From Labilithrix sp. (lineage in GTDB: Bacteria; Myxococcota; Polyangia; Polyangiales; Polyangiaceae): a stretch of 64,000 nucleotides of DNA. The number at the start of each line of letters is the position of its first letter. Within the stretch, counting starts at the first letter, position 1. The position numbers and the translations under genes were made by a program. Location: the NCBI GenBank assembly GCA_028287035.1, contig JAQBQL010000264.1, positions 1 to 64,000 on the forward strand. The letters are read 5' to 3'. A model generated the notes under the pieces. The model did no database searches, had not been told where the DNA came from, and saw nothing but the letters and a program-made list of their open reading frames with translations. Below, in pieces: positions 27,201 through 34,026 of the stretch.

Positions 27201-27610
27201 GATCCGGCTCCGCGGTGACGGCCGCGCCGCTCGAACGGGCGGTCGGGCGTTGGGACCGCCTCCGCATCGAGCGGGTGCTCACGAACCTCCTCACGAACGC
27301 CTCGCGGTACGGCGCGGGCAAGCCGATCGGGGTCGCGGTGCGCCTCGCGCCTGGGGGACACCGCGCCGAGATCTCGGTCACCGACCACGGGATGGGCATC
27401 GCGCCCGCCGACCAGGGGCGCATCTTCAGTCGCTTCGAGCGCGCGATCTCCTCGAGCGAGGTCGCCGGGCTCGGTCTGGGTCTCTACATCACGCGTCGGA
27501 TCGCCGAGGCCCATGGCGGTTCGATCGCCGTGGAGAGCGAGCTCGGCGCCGGCGCGCGCTTCACGGTGACGTTGCCGCTCGCCGGCCCGACCACGGGAGC
27601 GCGCGCATGA
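24215..27610 (+). CDS. Hybrid sensor protein with two histidine kinase modules and an internal receiver
   Basis: 1131 aa, GTG start, no membrane span, so cytosolic. Order: PAS-like sensor (about 40-165, with PMVIWWGPELCVFYNDAY), GAF-like region (about 175-330), HisKA with NVSHEFRTPLT (His355) and HATPase with NLLSNAFKYT, DTGSGI and GTGIGLALV, receiver (about 622-740; Asp671 in VVADVMMP, Lys in TKPFS), a second PAS (about 760-870) and a second HisKA (AASHELKTPLT, His905) with HATPase (NLLTNASRYG, DHGMGI, GLGLGLYITRR). A phosphorelay within one chain is possible. It is followed with ATGA overlap by a single-domain receiver, its probable output carrier. Confidence 0.92.
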   Translation: MTETATNDWLAGGGEMGRLVRAHDWTQSPLGLPSTWPQSLKTALSICLGSRFPMVIWWGPELCVFYNDAYIPIAGPLKHPMFLGRPAQEQWPEIWDVVGTLAREVLATGNATWSEDQPLFMTRSGFVEECYFTFSFSPARDESGAVGGMFCAVQEMTGRLLGERRLRVLRELGADAQSTMELVAASAARVLGTSVNDVPFALVYLVQEGETKAALAAASGVAPASLLAPQVIDFGTAASHWPLARVDETRRPERVDGLRARFAADLPALPYPELPDSAYVLPIELAGHAPCGFLILGINPRLELTDSYQGFFTLVCKQITSHIAAVRALDEEKKRTAALAEIDRAKTAFFSNVSHEFRTPLTLMLGPIEQMLGGHYGDLPPALRAEAEVVMRNALRLLKLVNGLLEFSRIEAGRVEATYEATDLAATTGELVAWFRAAVEQAGMRLVIDTTPLAEPVFVDRDMWEKIVLNLLSNAFKYTMKGEIRVGLAAKAGAVELTVADTGSGIAEQDLPKIFDRFHRVEAAVGRTYEGTGIGLALVRDLVALHGGSIHANSTLGEGSTFVVTLPLGSAHLPQDRISTGATTAGAREVGPAVFVDEALTWLPDAGVDGAPPLQASGSRRKRVLIVDDNADMRGYLRRLLAQRYEVSVANDGQQALEMTRGQRPDLVVADVMMPIMDGIAFVESLRGDPAVKTTPVILLSARAGEEARVSGIDTGADDYLTKPFSTNELLARVQTQLTMADVRREAAEKDVLVARLGQQQRWLESVLDLVPTPLLLIEPGTGQMKFANQAAHRMAGGRFPMDVALADYARTFDVTDEAGAPFPVDERPIIRAARGENIRDAEIVWRTSAGDFSLLVDSEGVPALDGAPSRVILCLRDVTRMKRIQGELERLIGARDEFLSAASHELKTPLTSLQLHTQLLRRGIEKGDSATYSPAKVERLVEVAERQIARLTHLVDDMLDVSRIETGKLDLNLEELDLSQVVKEVVERLAPDLSRSGSAVTAAPLERAVGRWDRLRIERVLTNLLTNASRYGAGKPIGVAVRLAPGGHRAEISVTDHGMGIAPADQGRIFSRFERAISSSEVAGLGLGLYITRRIAEAHGGSIAVESELGAGARFTVTLPLAGPTTGARA

Positions 27611-27972
27611 AGCGCCGGGTGCTCGTCGTGGAGGACGATCGTGACATCCGCGAGACCCTCGAGGAGGTGCTGGTCGCCGAGGGCTACACCGTCGAGGTGG
27701 CGAGCAACGGCCAGGAGGCGCTCGAGCGGCTCCGCGCCGCCGAGCCGCTGCCCAACCTCATCCTGCTCGACCTGATGATGCCGGTGAAGGACGGGCTCGC
27801 CTTCCGCGAGGAGCAGCAGCGCGATCCGCTCCTCGCGGAGGTTCCGATCGTCATCATGAGCGCGGACGCTCACATCGAGGAGAAGCGGCGGCGCATGCAC
27901 GTGGACGCGGCCATACGGAAGCCCTTCGACATCGATCTCATGCTGCAGATGGTGGCGCAGAACCTTCGCTGA
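27607..27972 (+). CDS. Single-domain response regulator
   Basis: 121 aa consisting only of a CheY-like receiver: VEDD near the N-terminus, phosphoacceptor Asp55 in LILLDLMMPVKDG, Ser of IVIMSAD at the Thr/Ser switch position and Lys in IRKPFD. No output domain, so it would act by protein contact or as a phosphotransfer intermediate. The ATG overlaps the stop of the double-kinase sensor, strong evidence that the two work together. Confidence 0.93.
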   Translation: MKRRVLVVEDDRDIRETLEEVLVAEGYTVEVASNGQEALERLRAAEPLPNLILLDLMMPVKDGLAFREEQQRDPLLAEVPIVIMSADAHIEEKRRRMHVDAAIRKPFDIDLMLQMVAQNLR

Positions 27973-27984
27973 GCGACGGCCGCT

Positions 27985-28100
27985 TCAGCGAGGCACGAGG
28001 ACGATCCGGCCCTTGACCGCGCTCGCGGTCAACAAGGTCGAAGGCATCGTGACTCCCGGCTCCGCCATCGCGTGCATCGGCGACTGCGAGAACGCTCTGC
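27985..28100 (-). pseudogene. C-terminal fragment of a quinone-oxidoreductase-like gene
   Basis: On the minus strand the last codons read AVKGRIVLVP then a stop, and the DNA around the stop matches the end of the intact oxidoreductase at 33044-33955 (GGGCCG.ATCGT.CTCGTGCC..GCTGAAGC in both). About 30 residues upstream are still alignable (MAEPGV... against LAEAGA...), after which similarity is lost and no domain remains. It occupies a 327-base space between the receiver gene and the SDR gene; the remainder (28101-28299) shows no gene or signal I can support. Confidence 0.65.
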
Positions 28101-28299
28101 CAAAGTCCCGCATGGCTCGTCGGATACCTGACTCGCGCGAAATCGCGCCAGGAGCCTTCCGCTTCAGATTCGGGAACCACAACTATCGCACCGCCGTGCG
28201 GTGACAAGCTCGGGCCGCTCAGAAGAGTCGAGAGCCATCACGGGCCGGAAATCGTGGGCCCTTTCTCGACGGAAAATCGTCGCGCCACGAACCCGGAGC

Positions 28300-29001
28300 T
28301 CACGATTGGGCGGTCGGCCTGACGACGATGTCCCCGACATCCACGTCGGCGGGCTGCTCGATGGCGAACGCGATCGCTCGCGCGATGGCGTCGGGGCCGA
28401 TCGCCAGCCGCTCCATGTCCGCGACGATCTGCTTCCTCACCTCGACGTTCGTGATGTGATCGGCGAGGTCCGTCTTCACGTAGCCCGGCGAGACGATGGT
28501 GACGCGCAGCCGGTCGCCCGCCTCCTGTCGCAGGCACTCCGAGATCGCCCGCATCGCGTTCTTCGTGCCCGCGTAGACGCCCTGATTGGGGACGATGCGG
28601 AGACCCGATACCGAGAGCACGTTCACGATGTGGCCGAACCCCTGCTTCCGGAACACCGGCAGCGCCGCGGCAATGCCGTGGAGCGGGCCGCGAAGGTTCA
28701 CGTCGATCATGGCGTCCCACTCGTCGACCTTGCAGTCGTCGAGCGGACCGGTCCGCGCGATACCTGCATTGTTGACGAGCACGTCGAGCCGTCCGAACCG
28801 TTCGAGCGCGAGAGCCACGAACGAAGAAAGGTCGGCACGCCTCGTGACGTCGACGGCCATGAACGCCGCGGCGCCGAGCGCCTCGAGCCGGTCCTTGCGG
28901 CGCGCCCCGACCAGAACCGTTGCGCCGCGTTCGATGAGCAGCTTCGCGGTAGCGGCGCCGATGCCGCTGCTCGCGCCCGTGATGGCGATGACCTTGTCCA
29001 T
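28300..29001 (-). CDS. Short-chain dehydrogenase/reductase
   Basis: 233-aa classical SDR: cofactor motif ITGASSGIG near the N-terminus with basic residues after the second strand (VGARRKDRL, suggesting NADP), NNAG, Ser in NVLSVSG and catalytic YAGTK, then PGYVKTDL. Closest in style to the clavulanate/YdfG-like oxidoreductases; substrate unknown. The gene is divergent from an AraC-type regulator starting 69 bases away, which probably controls it. Confidence 0.92.
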   Translation of the reverse strand: MDKVIAITGASSGIGAATAKLLIERGATVLVGARRKDRLEALGAAAFMAVDVTRRADLSSFVALALERFGRLDVLVNNAGIARTGPLDDCKVDEWDAMIDVNLRGPLHGIAAALPVFRKQGFGHIVNVLSVSGLRIVPNQGVYAGTKNAMRAISECLRQEAGDRLRVTIVSPGYVKTDLADHITNVEVRKQIVADMERLAIGPDAIARAIAFAIEQPADVDVGDIVVRPTAQS

Positions 29002-29070
29002 GCCTTGCTCGTACGGGCGGCGCGAAGCACCGTCTTGGGCGGAGTTGGCGGAATCGACTACGGTGGGCCG

Positions 29071-29832
29071 GTGGGCATCCGGACCGAGAACGTCGCCACC
29101 GCGCTCCCCGGCCTGCGCGCGTTTCGCTGGGCCAGCGACGGCGGCTACGCGGCGATGAAGGAGTCGTTCGCGATCGGCCGGCTGGAGAGCGGTCACTCGT
29201 CCTTTCGCATCGGCCGCACGGTGTGGGAGACCGCGCCCGGCGACGTGCAGCTGAAGCAGCCCGGCGACGTGCACCGCGAGGAATCGGTCGGCGCGCCCAT
29301 CGTGTTCCAGGTCGTGTCGTTTCCGCCCAGCGCCGTGGCTCGGGACGGACGCGTTCGTCCCGTGCTCGCCGCCCGTGATCCCGCGGGCGCCGTGTTCCGG
29401 CGTCTCCATGACGCGATCGCGCGCGGCGCCGACCGCCTCACGCTCGACGTGCTCACCAGCGAGGCCACCTCTGCGCTCGCGGGCCTCGCGGGCGACGACG
29501 CCCGGAGCGATCACACGCCCGCGGTCCGGCGCGCCGTCGAGCTGCTCCGCGCGCAGCTCGCCGAGCCTCTCACGCTGGAGGTCCTCGCGGCGCACGCCGG
29601 AGTCGACAAGTTCCGCCTGTGCCGAGGCTTTCGCGAGCAGGTCGGGATGCCGCCCCATGCGTATCTCACTCGCCTCCGGGTGATGCGTGCGAAGGAGCTG
29701 CTGAGGTCCGGCGTGAGGCCGAGCGAGGTGGCGGGGCGCGTCGGCCTCTACGACCAGAGTCAGCTGAATAGGCATTTCCGCCGCCTGGTCGGCACGACGC
29801 CCGCCGCTTACGCGCGCGCGACGGCGTCGTAG
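29071..29832 (+). CDS. AraC-family transcriptional regulator
   Basis: 253 aa from GTG 29071. N-terminal 140 residues are a cupin-like sensing domain (WETAPGDVQLKQPGDVHREE). The C-terminal 100 residues are the double helix-turn-helix: LTLEVLAAHAGVDKFRLCRGFREQVGMPPHAYLTRLRVMRAKELL, then SEVAGRVGLYDQSQLNRHFRRLVGTTPAAY, the AraC signature. Divergent from the SDR gene; 69-base intergenic region probably holds its operator, though I see no clear repeat there. Confidence 0.9.
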   Translation: MGIRTENVATALPGLRAFRWASDGGYAAMKESFAIGRLESGHSSFRIGRTVWETAPGDVQLKQPGDVHREESVGAPIVFQVVSFPPSAVARDGRVRPVLAARDPAGAVFRRLHDAIARGADRLTLDVLTSEATSALAGLAGDDARSDHTPAVRRAVELLRAQLAEPLTLEVLAAHAGVDKFRLCRGFREQVGMPPHAYLTRLRVMRAKELLRSGVRPSEVAGRVGLYDQSQLNRHFRRLVGTTPAAYARATAS

Positions 29833-29878
29833 GCATTTCTGGGGCGGCGCCCCGACTGCCGTGTGGCAAGATCACGCG

Positions 29879-30082
29879 ATGGCCGACAACGTCGTCAACC
29901 TGAACCGCTTCCGCAAGAAGAAGCAGCGCGCCGCCAGGGCGAAGCAGGCGGAGACGAACCGGATCCGTCATGGCCGCACGGGGGCGGAGAAGGAGCGAGA
30001 GCTCGCCGAACGCGCGCGCGCGGCACGCCTCCTCGAGGGCAAGCGCCTCGAAGCTCCCCCACCCGAGGTCCCCGAGGACTGA
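29879..30082 (+). CDS. DUF4169 family small basic protein
   Basis: 67 aa, highly charged: MADNVVNLNRFRKKKQRAAR, then AETNRIRHGRTGAEKERE. This is the DUF4169 pattern (VNLR..RK...R......A..NR...GRTK.EK), a family of small proteins with no known function that is common in alpha-proteobacteria. A single long helix is likely. It stands alone, 46 bases after the AraC gene. Confidence 0.8.
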   Translation: MADNVVNLNRFRKKKQRAARAKQAETNRIRHGRTGAEKERELAERARAARLLEGKRLEAPPPEVPED

Positions 30083-30128
30083 CCCTTCGGCCGGCTCTGC
30101 GACGTCGTCCTCGCGAGAGCGAGGTACG

Positions 30129-30794
30129 CTAGCGCGGCGCTCTCGCGGGTCTTCGCACCGCGCGCACCTTGCCGCCACGGCCGCTTCCGCAGAAGAATAG
30201 GTCGCCGCCGTTCGATTCGACGCCGCTCACGAGGACGCCCGCGGGAAGCTCCAGTGCCTCGAGGACCTCACCGGAGTCGGTCGCCACGCGGCGGAGCTCG
30301 CTCGCGTCGTTCTCCCAGGTCGCATGCCACAGCTCACCCTCGACGAACGTGACGCCCGTGACGAAGCGGTCCGACACGAGCGTGCGGAGGACCGCGCCGG
30401 TGCGGGGGTCGATGCGGTGGATCTTGCGCGCGTCGTAGTCGGACACCCAGAGCGTGCCTTCCGCCCACGTGAGCCCCGCGCTGGCCTCGCCCGCAGGCGA
30501 AGGAAGCGTCGCGAGCACCGCGCCGGTGGTGCGGTCGATCTTCCGGATGATGCCGGCCCCGAGCTGGAACAGGTGCTGACCATCGAACGCCGTGCCTGCA
30601 TCGGCGGCAACGGGGATCGCGCGCCCCGTGCGCCCCGTCTCGGGCGAGAGCGACTGCACGCGATCGCCGGCGCCGAACCACACCGCCTCCCCGTCGAACG
30701 TGACGCCGTGCACCGCGGGCACGTCCGGAAATGGACCGTATTCGCGCACCACTTCGGCTTGGGCCGTCACGGGTAGGGTCTCCTCGCGCTCCAC
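30129..30794 (-). CDS. Beta-propeller (Vgb/glutamine-cyclotransferase-like) protein
   Basis: 221 aa from GTG 30794, preceded by GGAAGGAG. No signal peptide. Six or so repeated blades can be seen by their spacing: VTFDGEAVWFGAGDRVQSLSPETG, AFDGQHLFQLGAGIIRKIDRTTG, LTWAEGTLWVSDYDARKIHRIDPRTG, VTFVEGELWHATWEN and so on, each with (L/V)W, then I.(R)IDP.TG. Such propellers bind ligands or act as lyases, but the catalytic residues of Vgb were not identified. Its start is 10 bases after the stop of the regulator gene, so it is co-transcribed with it and may act as its sensor or target. Confidence 0.75.
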   Translation of the reverse strand: MEREETLPVTAQAEVVREYGPFPDVPAVHGVTFDGEAVWFGAGDRVQSLSPETGRTGRAIPVAADAGTAFDGQHLFQLGAGIIRKIDRTTGAVLATLPSPAGEASAGLTWAEGTLWVSDYDARKIHRIDPRTGAVLRTLVSDRFVTGVTFVEGELWHATWENDASELRRVATDSGEVLEALELPAGVLVSGVESNGGDLFFCGSGRGGKVRAVRRPARAPR

Positions 30795-30804
30795 GACTCC
30801 TTCC

Positions 30805-32025
30805 CTAGCGCCGCGGCGCGTGGGTGACGAGTAACAAGCTCGTCGCGAATCCTTCGGGCGGGCGCGCGACCCAGCGCTGCGCCCGGCCGCGCCCGACCGC
30901 CGCCACGTGGCCTTCCTCGCGGAGCGTGGCGAGCGCCCGCTGGACGGCGCGCTGGCTGCCACCGATCGCGAGCGCCAGCGCCGAGGTCGGCCACGACTCG
31001 CCGCCGCGCAGCAGCGCGAGGACCGCGCTCGACTCGCCGGCTGCCGGGGGCAAGAGCAGCACGACCGGCCCGCCGCGAACCGGTCGGAGCGCGTAGCCGC
31101 CGCCGGTCGCCTCGATGACGGCGACCGATGCGAGCGCTCGCCGTAGCCTCCCCACCTCCACCCGCACCCGGACGCGCGTGGACTCGCCCACGCGGCGTAC
31201 GCCGAACACCTCCGCGGCGAGGGCCTCGCGCCTCGCCTCGCCCGGTGCCGCGCGGGCGAGAGCGGTGGCGAGGGCGAGCAGCACGGGACGGCTCACGAGC
31301 GAGACCACGGTGGCGCCGCCGCGCACCGACCGCCGGCATCCGTCGACCACCAGGTCTCCGCCGCGGAACAGGCGGTCCACGTCGGCCAGCGTGACCATGG
31401 ACTCTGCGCCGTCACGCACCTGCCGGGCCACCGGCGCGGCGAGCTCGCCTTCCGCGCGCCGCACCTCGGCGGCGAGCCAGGGCAAGCCAGCGACGGCCGC
31501 CGCGCCCCTCGCCTCCTCGAGCGACGCACGCGCGTCGGCCGGCGCGAGCGCGCGCATGGCGATGTCCGCGGCGACGAGCGCAGCGAGCGCCCGGAGCCGG
31601 GGCGGCGCGTGCCGCAGGTCGAGCGCGCGGTGCGCCTCGCGCGCCTCGTCCACCGCGCCGACCAGGACGAGGCAGCGCACACGTTGCAACCGGACGAAGA
31701 GCGCATTCGGCTCGTCGGCGGCAGCGTCGAGGGCGCGCGCCGCCTCGTCGAGCAGCCGCTTGGCGAGGGTGAGATCTCGCATCGCGAGCGCAACCTCGCC
31801 CTGCGCCGCCAGACACCGGGCCCACGCGCGCCGATCGGTCGTCTCGAAGCGCGACGCGGCGCGGGCGAGCAGCTTTCGCGCGGCCACGTGCTCCCCGAGC
31901 TGCGCCATCGCGATGCCGCGCAGCGCGAGAGCGTCCGGATCCTCGCGCAGCGCGATGCGCTTCAGCGCGGCGAGCGGGTCGAACCCGGCGAGGGCGTGCG
32001 CTGCGGTCGCGAGCTCTCGATCCAT
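30805..32025 (-). CDS. TPR plus two winged-helix domains: transcriptional regulator
   Basis: 406 aa. Residues about 1-200 are alpha-helical repeats of TPR type (ALALRGIAMAQLGEHVAARKLLARAA, RLQRVRCLVLVGAVDEAREAHRAL). Residues about 215-320 look like an OmpR/AfsR winged helix (LVVDGCRRSVRGG, REALAAEVFGVRRVGESTRVRVRVEVGRLRRAL, IEATGGGYALRP). A further helix-turn-helix at about 325-395 reads WPTSALALAIGGSQRAVQRALATLREEGHVAAVGRG, MarR/GntR-like. Two DNA-binding modules with a TPR arm is an unusual architecture. Divergent from the DUF899 gene 75 bases away and co-directional with the propeller gene: probably regulates both. Confidence 0.78.
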   Translation of the reverse strand: MDRELATAAHALAGFDPLAALKRIALREDPDALALRGIAMAQLGEHVAARKLLARAASRFETTDRRAWARCLAAQGEVALAMRDLTLAKRLLDEAARALDAAADEPNALFVRLQRVRCLVLVGAVDEAREAHRALDLRHAPPRLRALAALVAADIAMRALAPADARASLEEARGAAAVAGLPWLAAEVRRAEGELAAPVARQVRDGAESMVTLADVDRLFRGGDLVVDGCRRSVRGGATVVSLVSRPVLLALATALARAAPGEARREALAAEVFGVRRVGESTRVRVRVEVGRLRRALASVAVIEATGGGYALRPVRGGPVVLLLPPAAGESSAVLALLRGGESWPTSALALAIGGSQRAVQRALATLREEGHVAAVGRGRAQRWVARPPEGFATSLLLVTHAPRR

Positions 32026-32100
32026 CGTCTTCTTATAGGACGTCGATCGCGTCTCCGTTGTTACTCCACGTGCGCAGCAACCGCGGCGTAAGGATCGATC

Positions 32101-32796
32101 ATGGAAAAGCACCTGGTCGTCGGTCCGGAAAAGTGGGAAGAGGCGCGCAAGATCCTGCTCGTGAAGGAGAAGGAGCTCACGCGCGCACGCGACGCCCTCG
32201 CTGCGGCGCGCCGCGAGCTGCCGTGGGAGCGGGTCGAAAAGAGCTACGTCTTCGACGCGTCGGAGGGCGAGGTGACGCTCGGCGACCTCTTCGCGGGGCG
32301 CAGCCAGCTCATCGTCTATCACTTCATGTTCGCGCCCGACTGGGAGAATGGCTGCAAGAGCTGCTCGTTCTGGGCCGACAACTTCGAGCGCAACGTGCTC
32401 CACCTCGAGCATCGCGACGCCTCGTTCGTGGCGATCTCCCGTGCCCCCGTCGCGAAGCTCGAGGCCTTCAAGAAGCGGTTCGGCTGGACGTTCCGCTGGG
32501 TCTCCTCGGGGCGCAGTGACTTCAATCAGGATTATCACGTGTCATTCGAGCCCGGAAAGCCGGCCACTTACAACTTCGTCCCGAAGACGAAAGGCCCGTC
32601 CGACCTGCCCGGTATCTCGGTATTCCACCGCGACGTGGACGGCGCCATCCACCGCACGTATTCGACTTACGCGCGCGGAGTGGAGGTCGGTAATTCGGCA
32701 TTCGGGTACCTCGACCTCCTGCCGAAGGGGCGTGACGAGCACGACGCACCGATGGGCTGGCTCCGTCTTCGCGACCAGTACGATGTCCCGGCGTGA
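32101..32796 (+). CDS. DUF899 family thioredoxin-like protein
   Basis: 231 aa, cytosolic. The family pattern is clear: LVVGPEKWEEARK.LL.KEKELTRARD.L...RRELPW..VEK.YVFD, then a thioredoxin-like fold with LIVYHFMF.PDW..GC.SCSFWADNF, F..ISRAP..KLEA..KR.GW.F.W.SS. The GCKSC is a CxxC at the position of the thioredoxin active site. Function of DUF899 proteins is unsettled; a redox or stress role is inferred from fold. Controlled presumably by the divergent TPR-winged-helix regulator. The small membrane protein gene starts inside its last codons. Confidence 0.88.
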   Translation: MEKHLVVGPEKWEEARKILLVKEKELTRARDALAAARRELPWERVEKSYVFDASEGEVTLGDLFAGRSQLIVYHFMFAPDWENGCKSCSFWADNFERNVLHLEHRDASFVAISRAPVAKLEAFKKRFGWTFRWVSSGRSDFNQDYHVSFEPGKPATYNFVPKTKGPSDLPGISVFHRDVDGAIHRTYSTYARGVEVGNSAFGYLDLLPKGRDEHDAPMGWLRLRDQYDVPA

Positions 32797-33331
32797 CAAC
32801 GCGCAGCGCGCGGCGTCGGCCTTCGGATCGGCCTCCTCGCTCCTCGTGGCGGTGCTGATCCCGAAGTGTCCGATGTGCGTGGCTGCCTTCTTGTCGGCGG
32901 CGGGCGTGGGGGCGTCCGTCGCCGGTGGCCTCGCGCCGTTCGCGCGGCCCGCGCTCATCGTCGTCGCCGCGCTGGCGCTGCTGCTCTTCTTCGTGCGGCG
33001 GAGACAGCCCGCGCCATCGTGCCCCTGCGCCGTGGAGGCAGCTTCAGCCCGGCACGAGCACGATGCGGCCCTTCACGGCGCGACTCTCGAGGAGCGCGTG
33101 AGCGGCGCCGGCCTCGGCAAGGCGCATGACGGTCCGCGGGACCTCTGGAAGCGCGATGTCGAGCAGCGCCCGGGTCGCCTCGCGCAGGCCCGCCCCGTCG
33201 AGATCCTCGCTCGAGTAGCCGGTGAGCACGATATCTTCGAGCAGGCTCCACGCGTCGAGCTGCACGTCTCCGCCGCTCACCGCGCCCACGATGCAGTAGC
33301 GGCCGCCCTTGCGGAGCGCCGCCACGAGTGA
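32783..33331 (+). CDS. Small membrane protein with CPMC motif; long antisense tail
   Basis: 182 aa if the frame is taken to its stop. The first about 75 residues look genuine: LLVAVLIPKCPMCVAAFLSAAGVG with two hydrophobic helices and a CPMC motif, like metal/thiol membrane proteins (MerC-like in appearance only), then FVRRRQ. The remaining part, from about residue 88, is read across the 3' end of the oxidoreductase on the other strand (288 bases overlap) and is Arg/Ala-rich, so it may be an uncoiled extension or the result of a lost stop codon. Starts 14 bases inside the DUF899 gene, so it is co-translated. Confidence 0.6.
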   Translation: MSRRDNAQRAASAFGSASSLLVAVLIPKCPMCVAAFLSAAGVGASVAGGLAPFARPALIVVAALALLLFFVRRRQPAPSCPCAVEAASARHEHDAALHGATLEERVSGAGLGKAHDGPRDLWKRDVEQRPGRLAQARPVEILARVAGEHDIFEQAPRVELHVSAAHRAHDAVAAALAERRHE

Positions 33332-33955
33332 CGGAAACAGCGGCCCGGCGACCACGTCGAGGACCGCGTCGACCGAGCCCCGCGCCGGCAGGGCGCCGCG
33401 CGCGAGCGGAACCACTTCGGCCCCGGCGGCGGCAGCGAGCAGGACGCCGAGCGAGCCGACGCCGCCCGACGCGCCGGTCACCAGCACGGTCTTCCCTCGC
33501 AGCGGTCCCAGGCGGGCGAGCCCCTGGTAGGCGGTGACACCCGCGAGCCCGATGGCCGCAAACGCGACGGGGTCGATGGAGGACGGCAGCGGCGCGAGCG
33601 AGGTCGCGAGGACCGTCGCGTGCTCGGCATATCCGCCATCGCGCTCGGCGCGCACCCCGCCGAACCCCTGCATCGTGGTCCACGCGCGATCGCCGATGCG
33701 CACCGCCGCGACATCGGCCGCCACCTCGACGACCTCACCCACGACCTCGAGGCCCGGCACGTAGGGGAACGCGGGGGTGCGCCGGATCGCCCAGTTTCCA
33801 GCGCGGATCTCGAGATCCGAGTGGTTCACGGCGGAGGCCAGGGTGCGGAGTCGGACCTCACCCGCGGCGAGCGGCAAGAGCTCCACGTCCTCGAGCGCGA
33901 GCACGTCGGGAGGTCCGGTCCTGCGCATGACCACGGCACGCGAGCGGGTGAGCAT
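33044..33955 (-). CDS. Quinone-oxidoreductase-type medium-chain dehydrogenase
   Basis: 303 aa. N-terminal GroES-like half (VNHSDLEIRAGNW, PGLEVVGEVVEV, GDRAW) and a Rossmann half (VLVTGASGGVGSLGVLLAAAAGAEVVPLAR), ending AVKGRIVLVPG. No catalytic zinc cysteines are visible, consistent with the zeta-crystallin/QOR branch that uses NADPH. Divergent from the zinc alcohol dehydrogenase gene, 71 bases between starts. A truncated relative sits at 27985-28100. Its 3' end is overlapped on the other strand by the small membrane protein. Confidence 0.85.
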   Translation of the reverse strand: MLTRSRAVVMRRTGPPDVLALEDVELLPLAAGEVRLRTLASAVNHSDLEIRAGNWAIRRTPAFPYVPGLEVVGEVVEVAADVAAVRIGDRAWTTMQGFGGVRAERDGGYAEHATVLATSLAPLPSSIDPVAFAAIGLAGVTAYQGLARLGPLRGKTVLVTGASGGVGSLGVLLAAAAGAEVVPLARGALPARGSVDAVLDVVAGPLFPSLVAALRKGGRYCIVGAVSGGDVQLDAWSLLEDIVLTGYSSEDLDGAGLREATRALLDIALPEVPRTVMRLAEAGAAHALLESRAVKGRIVLVPG

Positions 33956-34026
33956 TGCGGCGTCTATGCCAGAGCGGCGCGCGCGAGGCGAGACTCGCGG
34001 GAGCGGGCTATGGTGGCCCGACCTCC

